Origin: Axinella damicornis
Taxonomy: Eukaryota; Porifera; Demospongiae; Axinellida; Axinellidae
Assembly (NCBI GenBank): GCA_963931865.1
Contig: OZ007509.1
Span: forward strand, 1,678,554-1,742,553
Length of the DNA stretch: 64,000 nucleotides
Direction of reading: 5' to 3'
Below are positions 44,341 to 55,768 of this stretch, in pieces. The translations under genes were made by a program, and so were the position numbers. The notes under the pieces are model-generated. The model searched no databases and was not told where the DNA came from. It was given only the letters and a program-made list of their open reading frames with translations. Each line of letters opens with the position of its first letter. The first letter of the stretch is position 1.

Positions 44341-46169
44341 TCACACAGAGGGGAAATCTGTCCCTCCATGAGTGAAAAGTTGTCTGGGAACAAGACTAGT
44401 TGTTGGTCTCTCACAGGGATACGTCAGACTCGTGTTCCATCCCAGCCAGGCTTTTCTGATGTGAGCTGTCGCAGCATTAGACACTTCCGGCCCAAACAGT
44501 GGATTCAGCTGTGCCAGGAAGGCTATCAACCAGCTGTGAGGAGTCAAGGACTTCAACATGTTGTGCAAGAGTTAGCTTTCTTCCCAGGCCACAAAGGTAG
44601 AGAAAAGTCCACTTCTGTGTGATCTGGGACCAAGGCTAGTGATCAGTTAGCCTCGTCCCAGGCATGAGACGGGTCTGGGACGAAGGCTAGTAGCCTCGTT
44701 CCCAGGCACAAGACGGGTCTGAAACTAAGCTATTGATGAGATAACGGTATACACGATTACAATCAGTTCCGCTCCCCCATATTCCTACAAATCAGACTCA
44801 ATTTCCTGGGGACTGAGGGACAATGAAACGATGATGTACACATCTCAGGGACTACACCAGTCAGGTTTTAGTGCAGATAGGTTTTGGAAGGGAGAGACAG
44901 GGATTAGGGCTAAATATTATCTTCAGGTGTACTGTGGAACTAGGTATGGGAATATGATACTCTAGGTCTGGGTCTGAGTTCAAGCAACCGAATGTGTCAC
45001 CAATACCGTCAATTTCAGGTTGCTTGCTCCGTCCAAACTTGGAATGCAAAACTGCAAAGTATCATGTGACTTGAATCCACCAATAGAATCCAAGTTGTCA
45101 CATGACAACTTGGATTCTATTGGTGGATTCAAGTCACGTGATACTTTTGCAGTTTTGCATTCCGAATTTTTTGGACAACCAACCTGAAATTTACGACATT
45201 CCAACCAGGCTGGTTCCAGTCCCAAACAATCCATTGGAATGTGGTAACTTGCAAGTCCATTGAGGATACAATGAGTAGCAGCATACGGCTACTGTGACAA
45301 TCATTATCCGTATAGTCCTGTGAATGGAGAAATGTAAGAGTGTCACTATTAACCGTGTTCTCACCATAACTTCATTCAGTACATCACAAATGTATTATGA
45401 CATCAGCATCCAGTTCCCACCACCCACAGTGTTGGGTACCCAGACCAGAGAAGGAAGGCCTGGGCAACAGGCTGGGTAGTCTCGATACCAGACCCTGGTA
45501 CCGAGACTACTAGTCTATCGAGCTAGACCAATCGCTTTCCGGAAGTTGGGGGCGGGGCGGAGGCTGGGATAGATGTGTACCACGAGGGTTTGGTTGATAC
45601 CAATGTCCTCACTAACCACGTGTGCATATCAGCAGAGTAGCTATGCACCAGAAGTGACAACTACAGCGGAAAGGATTGTACGGCGACATCTCACAAAACC
45701 ATCAGCAGCAGTATACTCCGTGCGCCTGCAGCCCAGACGCTGGGTATGATGGTACACTTCGGACCCAGACCTCTGGGAATGAGGCTATACCATCCCCAGA
45801 TGCCCCACTCCAAAGGAGAGAGGTGTACCCAGATCCTCCCCACTACCTTCCCTTGTCTGTTTCAACGACCAACAAGGGTCTGCTAAACCCTGTCTAGTAT
45901 CGGCTCGGAATGGTACTGGAAACCCAGCCCTGTTCAACCCAAACCAACAGCTAACGATTCTTGTATCATTCTTCCAACTATTAAACAGGGCGTCACTTCA
46001 TGGCACTGGGTCGATGCAATACCCAAATTATTTTAGTCGTATGTAGTAGACGTGCTGTAACTCACCCTCTGTTGGGCCCCTTGGGGACGAACCACGGTAC
46101 CACCGCCCCCACGACAAGCCAGAAGACACTCACCACTGGGAGAGCGACATAAAGCGACGTGTTAAACAT
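44341..46169 (-). CDS. ATP6V0E: V-type proton ATPase subunit e, 3 exons, 114 aa
   Basis: Small two-span subunit of the V-ATPase Vo sector, needed for organelle acidification. Exons (minus): 46066-46169, 45270-45317, 44341-44533. [20 protein letters not shown], then [12 protein letters not shown], matches human ATP6V0E1 ([20 protein letters not shown]). The 48-bp exon 2 gives [12 protein letters not shown]; exon 3 begins [18 protein letters not shown]. The frame closes exactly across all junctions. Human is 81 aa; here about 30 extra residues follow KAWLGW, and the last 20 or so ([14 protein letters not shown]) come from one end of a TAGTCTTGTTCCCAGAC element. An unseen terminal splice could remove that tail. 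Divergent from AUP1 across 133 bp. Confidence 0.9.
45008..45196. mobile_element. Near-perfect 189-bp palindrome (intron 2 of ATP6V0E)
   Basis: Arms of about 93 bp run from GTCAATTTCAGGTTG to its complement CAACCTGAAATTTACGAC and meet at TTGTCACATGACAA. The inner 50 bp on each side (ACTTGAATCCACCAATAGAA and complement) are virtually identical. No ORF. It does not share ends with the TAGCCTCG family. Confidence 0.85.
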
Positions 46170-46302
46170 CTTCGATGGAAGTTCTGAAAAGTTTGTCAAG
46201 CTAGCTTGTTTTGCCCCGCAGTTCAATCATGTGACTTTTTCGGTCTGACCATGACGTCATAGAGGTAAATTGGTTGGGACAACCCCTTGATTAACTTGTG
46301 CC
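46170..46302. promoter_or_regulatory. Bidirectional promoter ATP6V0E / AUP1
   Basis: 133 bp between divergent start codons, containing CAATCATGTGACTTTT and TGACGTCATAG (46252), a full CRE/ATF-type palindrome. CATGTGAC-type E-boxes are typical targets of bHLH factors that control lysosomal genes in mammals; applying that here is inference. Confidence 0.55.
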
Positions 46303-48148
46303 ATGGCGGATCGAAGGGACGCAAGGAGGTCCAAGGTGCTGAAAGATCTTGACGAGACCCTCAACTTGAGCAGGTTGGAGTGATGTGCTGGTAAACCGGC
46401 AGGGAGATGTCGGAGCAAATTAATTGCACTGGTTGGGTGCGTATTTATTGGATTATTTGGTGCTGCAGGTTTCCCAAGGGATTGTGGGTGTTGTTCGTCA
46501 TCCTGTACGCGCCACTTGGAGTCTTCCTTGTCCTCCTGCGAACATGCATGAGCTTGCAGGCTGTGCTCATGCTGCTAGTCTTCCCTGAAGGATGGATGAA
46601 AAGGTATAAATATGCAAGCCTCATCTCCCAGTATGGTAGTCTGGTTCCTGGTCGAGGAGGGAGGGAACAGTTTGGCTCAACCCTAACGTGGCATCTCAAT
46701 CTTCACTTTTAGTGATTGTTCAATGAAATAAATGAGGACATCCATCTAAAACTAATAGAAGTTTCCAGTAAATGTTTCTCTTCTTGCCGTACATTGTAGT
46801 TTTATGCTGAGGATATTTTTTGGAGCTCTTGGGATTGTAGTCACTACTGAAGGATTTCGCAGGAAAGGATCAAATACGAAGGTTTGTATTTACTGTCCTG
46901 TAGCCTTGCCGCCTCGTCTCTTTGATTACTTGCAGTATGCAAATGCAGAAGGGGAAAGTCAGGTAGTAGTCCCATTCCCAGACCATTAATTTTATCCTGG
47001 GACCAAGACTAGTCAGGTAGGCACGGGGTGGTGCCCAATGAAGGATCTTGAAGCCTATCTTTTCATGTATGTCCAAGTGCTGGAGGCCAAATCATCAACA
47101 CCTTCTGTTGATCACAACACCAGGGATTGGTCAATGCAATCAGGCACCCCCCTGTGTGTCTACCCTCTGTCTACCTGACATCACCACATGTCACCAGATC
47201 TTCCAGACCTTCCCCCACCATGTTTGCATACTTGGGGAACCGGCTACTGTTCCAGCCAGTACATTCCACTATCTCTCTTTCTTTCTTCTCTGTTTCAGGT
47301 GTTTGTAAGCAATCGTTTATCTTACGTGGATCACATTATACTTCATCTTGTACTGGACTGCATCACAGTGAGTGGGTAGGGTGGGGGCATTTCAATGCTT
47401 CATTATCTAGTAGCAAGAGTGCATGATGTCATCACAGTGGAGGATGATATCATCACAGTGGAGGATGATGTCATCACAGTGGAGGATCGATGATGTCGTC
47501 ACAGTGGACCATACCATGTTTCTCGCCATTGTCCAGGTCAGCACCAGTGGGCGGTCCCCTCCCCTGGCATCATTGTTCCCCCACCACGTGTTTAGAGGGG
47601 AAGATGGGGACAGCTTGACGGAGGAAGCCAAGAAACTGCCTGTGTTTGACGGTGTGTAGTCCTGTCTGTCTGTTGCGTCTCTCTGCTCGTAGCTGCCCTC
47701 TCACACACACTCATACTCATTCCGGTGTCAAGGCCTGGTGTGGAATGCCAACATGCGTATGCTTAAGTTTTGTATTTAACTTGCCTTTGCAAGGCATCTA
47801 GTCTCATACGTTCCGCTTTTGGGGGGTTTGGTCACAAGATGACAACATGCTACAAAGCCGGACCAAACCAGCTATTGCCTTGAAATCCGGATTAGAAATA
47901 CAACATACCCTTTATACATGCCAGGCGTTGTACTTGCTGCTTTCCTTTCCTTGTGCAGAAAATGAGTCCGTTGTGGACTTCATTCCGTTTGTCATTCAGC
48001 CCGAGTTCATGCCTACTAATGGAACACATCTGCTGCTCAAGTTCACGTAAGCCAATACTTACCAGAATGATATATAGTTACATTGTGTAAACTACAGACT
48101 AAAAGTGGTTAGTAGCACTGTACCGATTGTAAGCTGGTTAAACACATG

Positions 48149-48182
<34 letters not shown>

Positions 48183-50253
48183 GTTCATGGCCTTTTGCTC
48201 TGGATTCCACGGTACAACCGGTAAGTTTGGTTGTTCCAAGTTCCCTAGTATACACATCCATCTTAGCCAAACTTCTGACTTTCAGATAGCAGTTACCGCA
48301 GCACAGCCGCTGGGGATCAAACTAGTGAGTCACTTGCCTCAGAAACTCTCCAGTGGTCAGCCTCAGTGAAGAACCTCTTCCTTCCTCTTCGCCCAGACAA
48401 CAGCGGAGAGCTCAGGATGGTGGGATCTCTTCTGGACCCTCTTTGTCCCCTGTACTGTGTTTCACATCAAGTAAGCAGCGGCAAAGTGCCAAAGATTAAG
48501 TCTCCATAGTCCCCCCTCCCCCTCCTCCTCCCCACCCCCTTCCTTAACTCTTCCCTGCCTTCTCCCCCGCCCTGTTTCTCTCACCCTCCTCCCTACAGGA
48601 TGCTCCTTCCTCTGGAGCGAAACACACAAGAGATGCCACAAGAGTTTGCCCGTCGTGTTCAGCAGACCATGGCCGGTGAGCTGCAGCTGCAGAAGTCGGA
48701 GGTTACACAGGCAGATGTGGACAAGTGGCTTGCAGGTATTACAGAGATTGGCAATCAACCAACCAAACACCATACTTATATATTAGCGTTCCCAGGCCCC
48801 GTGGTCTGGGAATGAGGCTAGAACTCTATGTGCGTACATCCTCACACACACTGCATCCACAAACACTCGTGATCACACACATGCTACACACATGCACAGA
48901 CCCGCCAAAGCCTGACCCTCCACCCCCACCCCAAACATGGACACCCCAGGGGCCAATCATCCCACCCTCTGAGTTCACTCCCTCGTCCTCCTCCTCCTCC
49001 CCCTCCTCCCTCCTCTCCCCGGAGATTGAAACAATGGTGCAGCAAGTGACGGCAGTGCTACCCCAAGTCCCACACACTGTCATTAGGAAGGATCTCTGTG
49101 AGTTTGAGAATGGAGGAGTATTCTCTGGAATAGCATTCTACCTCGACATGTACCACAAGTTCACCACAGTATTAAAGTTTAGTACAGCTGCAGTAGAGCT
49201 GCAGTAGAGCTGCAGTACAGCTGCAGTACAGCTGCAGTAGAGCTGCAGTACAGCTGCAGTACAGCTGTAGTACAGCTGCAGTACAGCTGCAGTAGAGCTG
49301 CAGTACAGCTGCAGTACAGCTGCAGTAGAGCTGCATTACAGCTGCAGTACAGCTACAGTAGAGCTGCAGTACAGCTGCAGTACAGCTGCAGTACACTGCA
49401 GCTGCAGTAGAGCTGCAGTACAGCTGCAGTATAGCAGCAGTAGAACTGCAGTACAGTATAGTACAGCTGCAGTACAGCTGCAGTAGAGATGCAGTACAGC
49501 TGCAGTAGAGCATGCAGTACAGAACACATACATTATGGGATCATGTGCACATAATTATATACGTGTATATACATTCGTATTAGTATGGTGGAACTAGCTC
49601 TGACGTTACTGATATTTCAGCAACACGAAGATAACAGATTGTCAGCAACTGTAACCACCTTCCATTTCATCTCTCTCTCTCTCTCTCTCTTTACCAGTGA
49701 AAACTCGGAATGTAGATGTCACCATCACCAACATCCTAGAGGAGCGTGTGAGGTACGATACTATTCCAACCTTCCATGAGCTCACCACTGCGTCTAGCAA
49801 CTCGAGTCGTGGTGGTGGGAATACAGTGGTGTCCAGGAAGACCACGTTCTCTTCCGTTCAGCGACAGCTCTCACTCGAAGAGCGGAAGAGGAACCTACTG
49901 GAGCAAGCACGAAGGTGAGGAGCCTCTTCCAGCTGTATGGCAGTTGTGGTAATAGCCTTTTACCAATTCTGATGGGAGCAACAGTGTCATTGGTTCGTAA
50001 AGAGTTACTGTAATCCATCATCAGGTGAGCAGTGTACCTGGCCTTCCAGTTGTAACCGAATTACCCACTCTTGAGTCCAGCTGCATGGTTTCCCTGGCAA
50101 CCAACTACATCTAGGAATTGCCTGGTTCCCAGGCCCAATATGAAAAATTGTTCTTGAGCTGTGCAGACCTAAAGAGATTACTTGAACATTAGTGCTGCTA
50201 CCTTTTTCCACAGGCGGTACATTGAAACACATGGCCTGCAACCTCGAACATGA
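46303..50253 (+). CDS. AUP1: AUP1 lipid-droplet/ERAD protein, 13 exons, 430 aa
   Basis: AUP1 sits in the ER and lipid-droplet membrane and recruits the ubiquitin-conjugating enzyme UBE2G2 for ER-associated degradation. Exons: 46303-46373, 46469-46603, 46800-46881, 47299-47367, 47537-47651, 47959-48046, 48184-48211, 48286-48324, 48397-48470, 48599-48735, 48900-49097, 49698-49914, 50214-50253; frame closes. A membrane hairpin (LWVLFVILYAPLGVFLVLL) is followed by an acyltransferase-like region (VFVSNRLSYVDH, FVIQPEF, SWPFAL), a CUE domain (IETMVQQVTAVLPQVPHTVI then NVDVTITNILEERV) and the C-terminal UBE2G2-binding helix (SLEERKRNLLEQARRRYIE). The HX4D histidine of the acyltransferase motif (human NHVTPFD) is Arg here. 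AATAAA follows at 50497. Confidence 0.95.
47415..47512 (+). repeat. Short tandem GATGATGTCATCACAGTGGA repeat
   Basis: About four units of a 20-bp repeat just upstream of AUP1 exon 5 (47537), starting with GAGTGCATGATGTCATCAC as in the hairpins at 18918 and 22583. Confidence 0.75.
49180..49515 (+). repeat. 12-bp GCTGCAGTACAG minisatellite in AUP1 intron 11
   Basis: About 27 units of GCTGCAGTA(C/G)AG with occasional deletions. The unit is rich in CAGCTG and CTGCAG palindromes, so the array can fold in many registers and gives long ORFs on both strands. Confidence 0.9.
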
Positions 50254-51261
50254 TGTAACACGGATGAGTGTTATAGTTTCGTATTGATTGCACATTCACA
50301 TGTAATGTACATGTACCAATAAGACCATATAATAATATAACACTATACATAGACACGATCACAATACCAGTTCTCCTACTGGCTCTGGGACTATATAGTG
50401 ATAGTGTGTTTATCCATAGCCTGCAGGGAGAGAGCAGTGCTACCATGGTAACGCGATATATGATGTCATAAGCAATGATGAAATATTCTATGATGAAATA
50501 AATTATAGTGTCATACTCCATTGTGATGCATGTTCATTCTGAATGATGACATTTAATCAGACATTGTGATGCAATGTTCACTAGGAAATGATGTCATATT
50601 TGCTAGTGACCTGCATCACATGGTCATAGTCACTACACATGGTCGCTACACATGGTCGCTACACATGGTCGCTACACATGGTAGTGTGATACCTCATGAC
50701 CTTGTTCCCAGGCTTTGCCCACCTGCGATGTCTGATCGCTTGCATTGTGCAAATATGGGGGCGAAGGCCTGGTCCCCTAGGAGCCAGCCCTTGGATCGCT
50801 AGTTCACGACGCCGATCAATGATGGTCAGGCACCTCTCCCTGTGTGTCTACCCTCTGTCGTTACCCCACATGACCAGACCTCTCAGGCGACCCTCCTCCG
50901 TATTTGCATAAAGTGATCAAAGACTAGAGGTGGGAAGGCCTGGGAACGAGGCTAGCATTATGGCCACACTTCAAGTGATCTCAAACCACCTGCAGCTCTT
51001 GTTGCAAATAACTTGCGCAGTGGAACCGACACTCTCTCCCTCCTCCCCTCGCACCCTCTCCCTCCTTCCCTGATACCCTCTCCCTCCTGCCCTCCTCCTC
51101 TGATGCCCTCTCCCTCCTCCCTCACATCCTCTCCCTCCTCCCCTCACATCCTCTCCCTCCTCCCCTCACATCCTCTCCCTCCCCTCACACCCTCTCCCTC
51201 CTCCCCTCCGCCCAGATTCTCCACTGACACTTGTGTACATGCAATAGGTATAACAGCCCAC
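50254..51261. other. Spacer AUP1 / SUCLG1 3' region
   Basis: Convergent. It contains a 14-bp tandem (ACATGGTCGCTAC, about 50633-50685), a composite TAGCCTCG-type element (about 50700-50955: TTGTTCCCAGGCTTTGC ... GGCCTGGGAACGAGGCTAG) and a CTCTCCCTCCTCCCCTCACA tandem (about 51035-51212). A short last exon of SUCLG1 could be hidden here. Confidence 0.5.
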
Positions 51262-54200
51262 CTCTTTAATGGCCTCCCCCATCATTGCTGGAGACATGGT
51301 CACATGGACTCCTGCCGCTCTTAATGCCTCTATCTTTTCTTCAGCTCCTCCCTTACCACCTGTGATGATTGCACCGGCATGACCTGGGAGGAGGGAAGGA
51401 GGGACGGAAGGGAGAGGAGAGGAGGGGAGCGGAGGGAGGGGACGGAGAAAGAGAGGAAGGGGGGGGGGGGGGGGGAGAAAGGAGACCGAGTATGCATTTA
51501 TCCGTAACTTGGTGCTTCATGACATGAACCCCTTCCTAGAAATGACCACTTCTCTCACCCATTCTTCTTCCTGGTGGAGCAGTGATCCCAGCGATGAAGG
51601 CTGCCACCGGTTTCATAGCCTGGCCCTGTGAGGGGGTGAATGAGCACTTCAATCGAACCTCCACACACATCACTCCACATATACAATGTTGCTATGCTAG
51701 GTATTTTGAGCTAGGAAGGAGTCTCAGATATGAAGCCAGGATGGTGCATTCCATTGATGTCCACTTTGCTGTAGGTTGAAACCATTCTCACAGAGCAGGA
51801 AGTTCGGGGCGGGACATAGGGAACTTCCTGCGCTGCGAGAGAGAACGGGGTAGCTCAATGGACAAGGGAGCATCACCTAGCCTAGTGAACTAAGTGGTCC
51901 AGGTCCATTGACTCCTTCACAGACGCACCTTTTGAAACTGGTTGTGTTCTTGAAGGAAGAGTGCAGCGTTTTCTTCGGCTGATCCTCCAATTTCACCAAT
52001 CAACACAATCCCTGCACAGACAACATACACACACACACAGTGCATGAGAACAGCTGTCATTCCTTGGGACCATGTCTCCCGAACAAGGGAGAAGAGAAGG
52101 AGCCCTTTCCTTTATGTTAGTAGCCTACAGGCCTGTAGCCAGCCGTGCACAGAGGGGGGTTCAGTTAGCCTCGTTCCCAGGCCTCCGCCCAGATTTTATC
52201 TCACAGCCGTGGCACAGCTGCGAGATAAAATCTGTGCAGAGGCCTGGGAATGAGGCTAGGGGTCAGTAGGCATGAAATACCTTCATAAACAGTAGTTGAG
52301 AAACCGCACAAAGCACGGAAAATCATTTTCTGTCCTCAGCAAGGGCTCTCATAGCAACTAAATTTGTGCTTTGCCCGGCACTGACACTGCTGCCCGCTTC
52401 TGTGCACAACAAAATGCTGGACCCTCACTGCACACTCAAGTTACAATTCAACGTGGTCTAGCTGTTGATTTGTCCGTACAGACTACAGACGTACAGACTA
52501 CAGACGTACACCCTGAAATCTTTGGTCACTAATTTCATTTGAACCACAAAGGGTGGATAGGCCAGAGGGAGTTCAAGGGGTTGATAGTATCGAATGACTA
52601 CTACAAGTAGCTGGAAGGGAAGTAAGCCTGAGGTTCCAGGAAACCCATGGAGGCCACCTGGTCCTAACTGCAATTGGGGAATGGAATGAGGATGAGAGCG
52701 CATGTACTGGCATACCTTTGGTCTCTGGGTCTTTAAGGAACTGGTCTAAGCAGTCCACAAAGTTGGTGCCGTTGAATGGGTCTCCTCCGATACCTAATGC
52801 AAGAGACAGTACTGTGTAGCATGTGACACGATTCAACCAATCGGAAGGCTACATTCAGCAGGAAGGTGCTTGAATGGCCTAAAATGACGTCAATTATTCC
52901 ATCACACAATGATCTGACCGTACAATCAAGCTCACAGCCTTGTTCCTAGCCGAATCCTAAGTGTGTGGCCTGGGAAGGAGGCTATAGTTCTCATTGGGTG
53001 ACTAACATTCCCCTTCCTAGCTTCCTAGCCATCAGCTATTGCTTGAATCAGGGAAGGAGGCAGAGATCTTCTGTAATGAGTCTACTGTACATGCAACAAG
53101 GTGTCTTACCAACACACAAGGTCTGTCCCAGGCCAACATTAGTGGTCTGCCATACAGCTTCATACGTCAGTGTTCCTGAGCGAGACACTATTCCTGCACA
53201 CAGGAGGGTAATAGCAGTTTGTAATCCGAAGTGCAGTGGAACTAAGAGAAATGCATGCAGAACACATACCACTGATTAGACACGCCCACAATATACATCA
53301 CTAATTAGACACACCCACAATACACACATCATTAACTAGACACAGACCACTTCCGCATACCAATACAGCCAGGCTTGTGAATGTGTCCAGGCATGATCCC
53401 AATCTTGCACTGACCAGGCTGTCACAGGAGGGAGGGAGGGATGGAAGGAGGGAGGGATGGGAAGGGGGGGAGGGAGGCGCATCAATAATTCATCTAGCAA
53501 CTCACATGGAGCAGCAGCACAATAGTAGCCTACCCTGATGATCCCGGGACAATTTGGTCCGATCAATCTCGTCTTATTCTGCCTCACCAGCTTGTGCTTC
53601 ACCTAACACACAGGAACAATCATGTGACAGCTGCACTTCAACGTTCTGTAACCTCTAGCATACCCAGCAAGATATCCGTACATTGTAACCATGGCCCAGA
53701 CCCTCAGTGGCCTGTACCCAGGTCATTTCATCTTAGGCTACTGCAGGGTGCCAGGCCAGATCTAGCCTCGACCCCAGGCCCCCTCCAGCTCTGTTTTCTT
53801 AGCTAGCCACATTGTTTCACAGGTGAGTATGGGCTAGACCCCTCCATGAGAGAGAGAGAGAGAGAGAGATTGTGTGTGGGCTTGAGTAAATTGCAGGTGT
53901 GCTAAGTAGGTCTAAGTAGGTATTTTAATACTTGTGGTTAGGAGATGTGTCCAGCAAACCAATCAGATTCTTACTTAGCCTCATTCCCAGGCCGCATGGC
54001 CTGGGAATCAGGTTACTTCTTACTGCCCAAATTGCACCCAACCTTGACCATGTCTTGCTGTGGAATGCCTTCTGTGATCACCACCACGAGGCCTATCTCT
54101 GCATCGATGGCCTCCAGTATGGCATCTCCTGCAAACGCTGGAGGGACGTAAACAACCGAGGCTTCTGCCCCCGTTGCATCCTTGGCCTGGAGGAGGAGGA

Positions 54201-54411
54201 GGAAAAAAAATCAAAGGGGATAAGGCCAGACAACTAGTCTGAGCTTACCTCTCTGACTGTGTTGAAGACGGGAAGCCCTAGGTGTGTCTTCCCTCCCTTC
54301 CCGGGAGACACACCCCCTACCATGTTGGTACCATATGCAATGGCCTGCTCAGTGTGGAAAGTACCCTGTATGAGTTGTGTGTGCATGTGATGTGGAGTGT
54401 ATGCATTGTGT

Positions 54412-54451
<40 letters not shown>

Positions 54452-54478
54452 ATGTGATGTGGAGTGTATGCATTGTGT

Positions 54479-54514
<36 letters not shown>

Positions 54515-55363
54515 ATGATTTGGGAGGGGGGGGGGGGGGGAAGGGAGGGGGGAGTGGAAACAAAAATGAGTCACAAGTCCTAGGTTCAGCCCCATGGCCT
54601 CTCCCATGCTCGTATAGCCAGCTGACAAACAGCCCTCACCTGCTTCCCTGTGAGTCCCTGGCAGATCACTCGGGTGTCCTTGTTGATGTTCAGGTTGGCC
54701 CTTGTGGTGGTGTAGCAGTTCCTGACGGAGGATAGCCGAAGACCTGTGGGCAGAGCAGGGTGATTTGCAGCCTCGGTCACACCCCCCGGCCAACTCTTTG
54801 TGACTACAAGCGATGAAACATTGACAGAGGGCTGGGACCAAGGCTAGGAGATCTGTGTGTGAATTAGAATTACGGACAGTTCAGCTGTGGTTGCTCAGTC
54901 AGGTGGGTTACTTGTATACATTATATATGGGGGGGTGTGTGGTGCACTGGTAAAGTGAGAGTCTCTAGTGCTAAGCTCAGGCTCGGTCATGGGTTCAAAT
55001 CAGTTGGTTTTCCTGCTGAAGGGTTGTGTGCCTTTGCTCAGCTTCCAGAAAACAAGTTTGAGCTAGCACTGCCATTTACGGCAGGTTCAGTGATCATACC
55101 ATCACCATCCCACGTTAATGGTGCCCAGGACCTACATGGAAACCTCCGCTGCGATGGAGATGCAGCATTCCTGGGTCAACTATGCCAAGTGGATGTGCTC
55201 TAAATAGAATAGCAACCCTTAAATGCTGCTCTCTGAGCTCTCCAGTTTGCTTATGCATGCGCACGCTACCTACAGCACCACACAACACTATCAATCGGCC
55301 GTTACCTCTCCAGCTACCTTGCAAACCCTGTCTCCATAGAAATACTCGTCCAGCTACCGCCAT
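51262..55363 (-). CDS. SUCLG1: Succinyl-CoA ligase alpha subunit, mitochondrial, at least 11 exons
   Basis: Citric-acid-cycle enzyme of the mitochondrial matrix making ATP or GTP from succinyl-CoA. Exons (minus): 55306-55363, 54640-54743, 54249-54365, 54043-54186, 53534-53602, 53361-53418, 53110-53193, 52716-52793, 51929-52011, 51559-51625, 51262-51383. The start [20 protein letters not shown] is a typical presequence. The core has [20 protein letters not shown] (CoA-binding fold), [42 protein letters not shown] and [27 protein letters not shown] carries the phosphohistidine. It ends [13 protein letters not shown], about seven residues short of the human end. A donor (GAG then GTGGGC) follows; without splicing it would run about 33 more residues, so the stop is unresolved. 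Confidence 0.94.
51455..51476 (+). repeat. G homopolymer upstream of last SUCLG1 exon
   Basis: About 19 G residues, reading as C on the SUCLG1 strand, 75-95 bp upstream of the 51383 acceptor. Confidence 0.7.
52166..52258. mobile_element. 93-bp near-perfect TAGCCTCGTTCCCAG palindrome
   Basis: TAGCCTCGTTCCCAGGCCTC, arms containing GCCCAGATTTTATCTCACAG and complement, ending GCCTGGGAATGAGGCTA. It lies in SUCLG1 intron 8. One of the best-preserved copies. Confidence 0.85.
53975..54014. mobile_element. Minimal TAGCCTCATTCCCAGGCC hairpin
   Basis: TAGCCTCATTCCCAGGCCGC directly followed by ATGGCCTGGGAATCAGGTTA: essentially two ends without a centre. It lies about 30 bp past SUCLG1 exon 4 (donor at 54042). 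Confidence 0.7.
54405..54545 (+). repeat. Duplicated GT microsatellites and G run
   Basis: Two (TG)n blocks (54415-54450, 54481-54513), each followed by GCATG and separated by a duplicated GATGTGGAGTGTATGCATTG segment, then 15 G residues. It lies in SUCLG1 intron 2. Confidence 0.85.
54930..55210 (+). mobile_element. tRNA-derived SINE in SUCLG1 intron 1
   Basis: A tRNA-like head carries an A-box-like TGGTGCACTGGTAAAG (about 54940) and a B box GGGTTCAAATC (54990-55000) at pol III spacing. It is followed by a non-tRNA body (CTTTGCTCAGCTTCCAG ... TGGTGCCCAGGACCTACATG) and a short AT-rich end near 55200. There is no anticodon-arm integrity, so this is a SINE rather than a tRNA gene. Confidence 0.5.
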
Positions 55364-55497
55364 CTTGAAATACGGATCCGGAAATTGTACCGGAAATACT
55401 TTGACTATAAATTGAAAACGCTGGACGATGATTAATTAAGTTTCCTGAGCTGTTTGACTTTTGGGAAGGTTTTTTACCTGAATCATTAAGCACAAGA

Positions 55498-55736
55498 ATG
55501 GACGACGTACTGGCAGAAGTTCCCGTGACAGAACCACAGTCTCAGGCGGAACGAAAGAACAGCAGATCGAGCCTCTACGACCAGCTTATCTCTCCGTCCT
55601 CACTAAAGGAAGGAGTCAGTAGAGAGCTACTGAAAGCGTCAGGTAAAATGGGTATGAAAATCGATGAGAGGAAGTTAATAGTTTTGTGCACGGAATTTCG
55701 GAAAAACAATTTTGTGTACATAAATAAATTTTCCCG

Positions 55737-55768
<32 letters not shown>

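Noticed and set aside
49172..49533. Cys-rich minus-strand ORF (CTAALLQLYCSCTA...)
   Set aside because: Translation of the GCTGCAGTACAG minisatellite in AUP1 intron 11.
51835..51905. tRNA-like sequence (GGTAGCTCAATGG)
   Set aside because: A-box-like only; no proper B box (GGTTCRANNCC) at the right distance and no cloverleaf.
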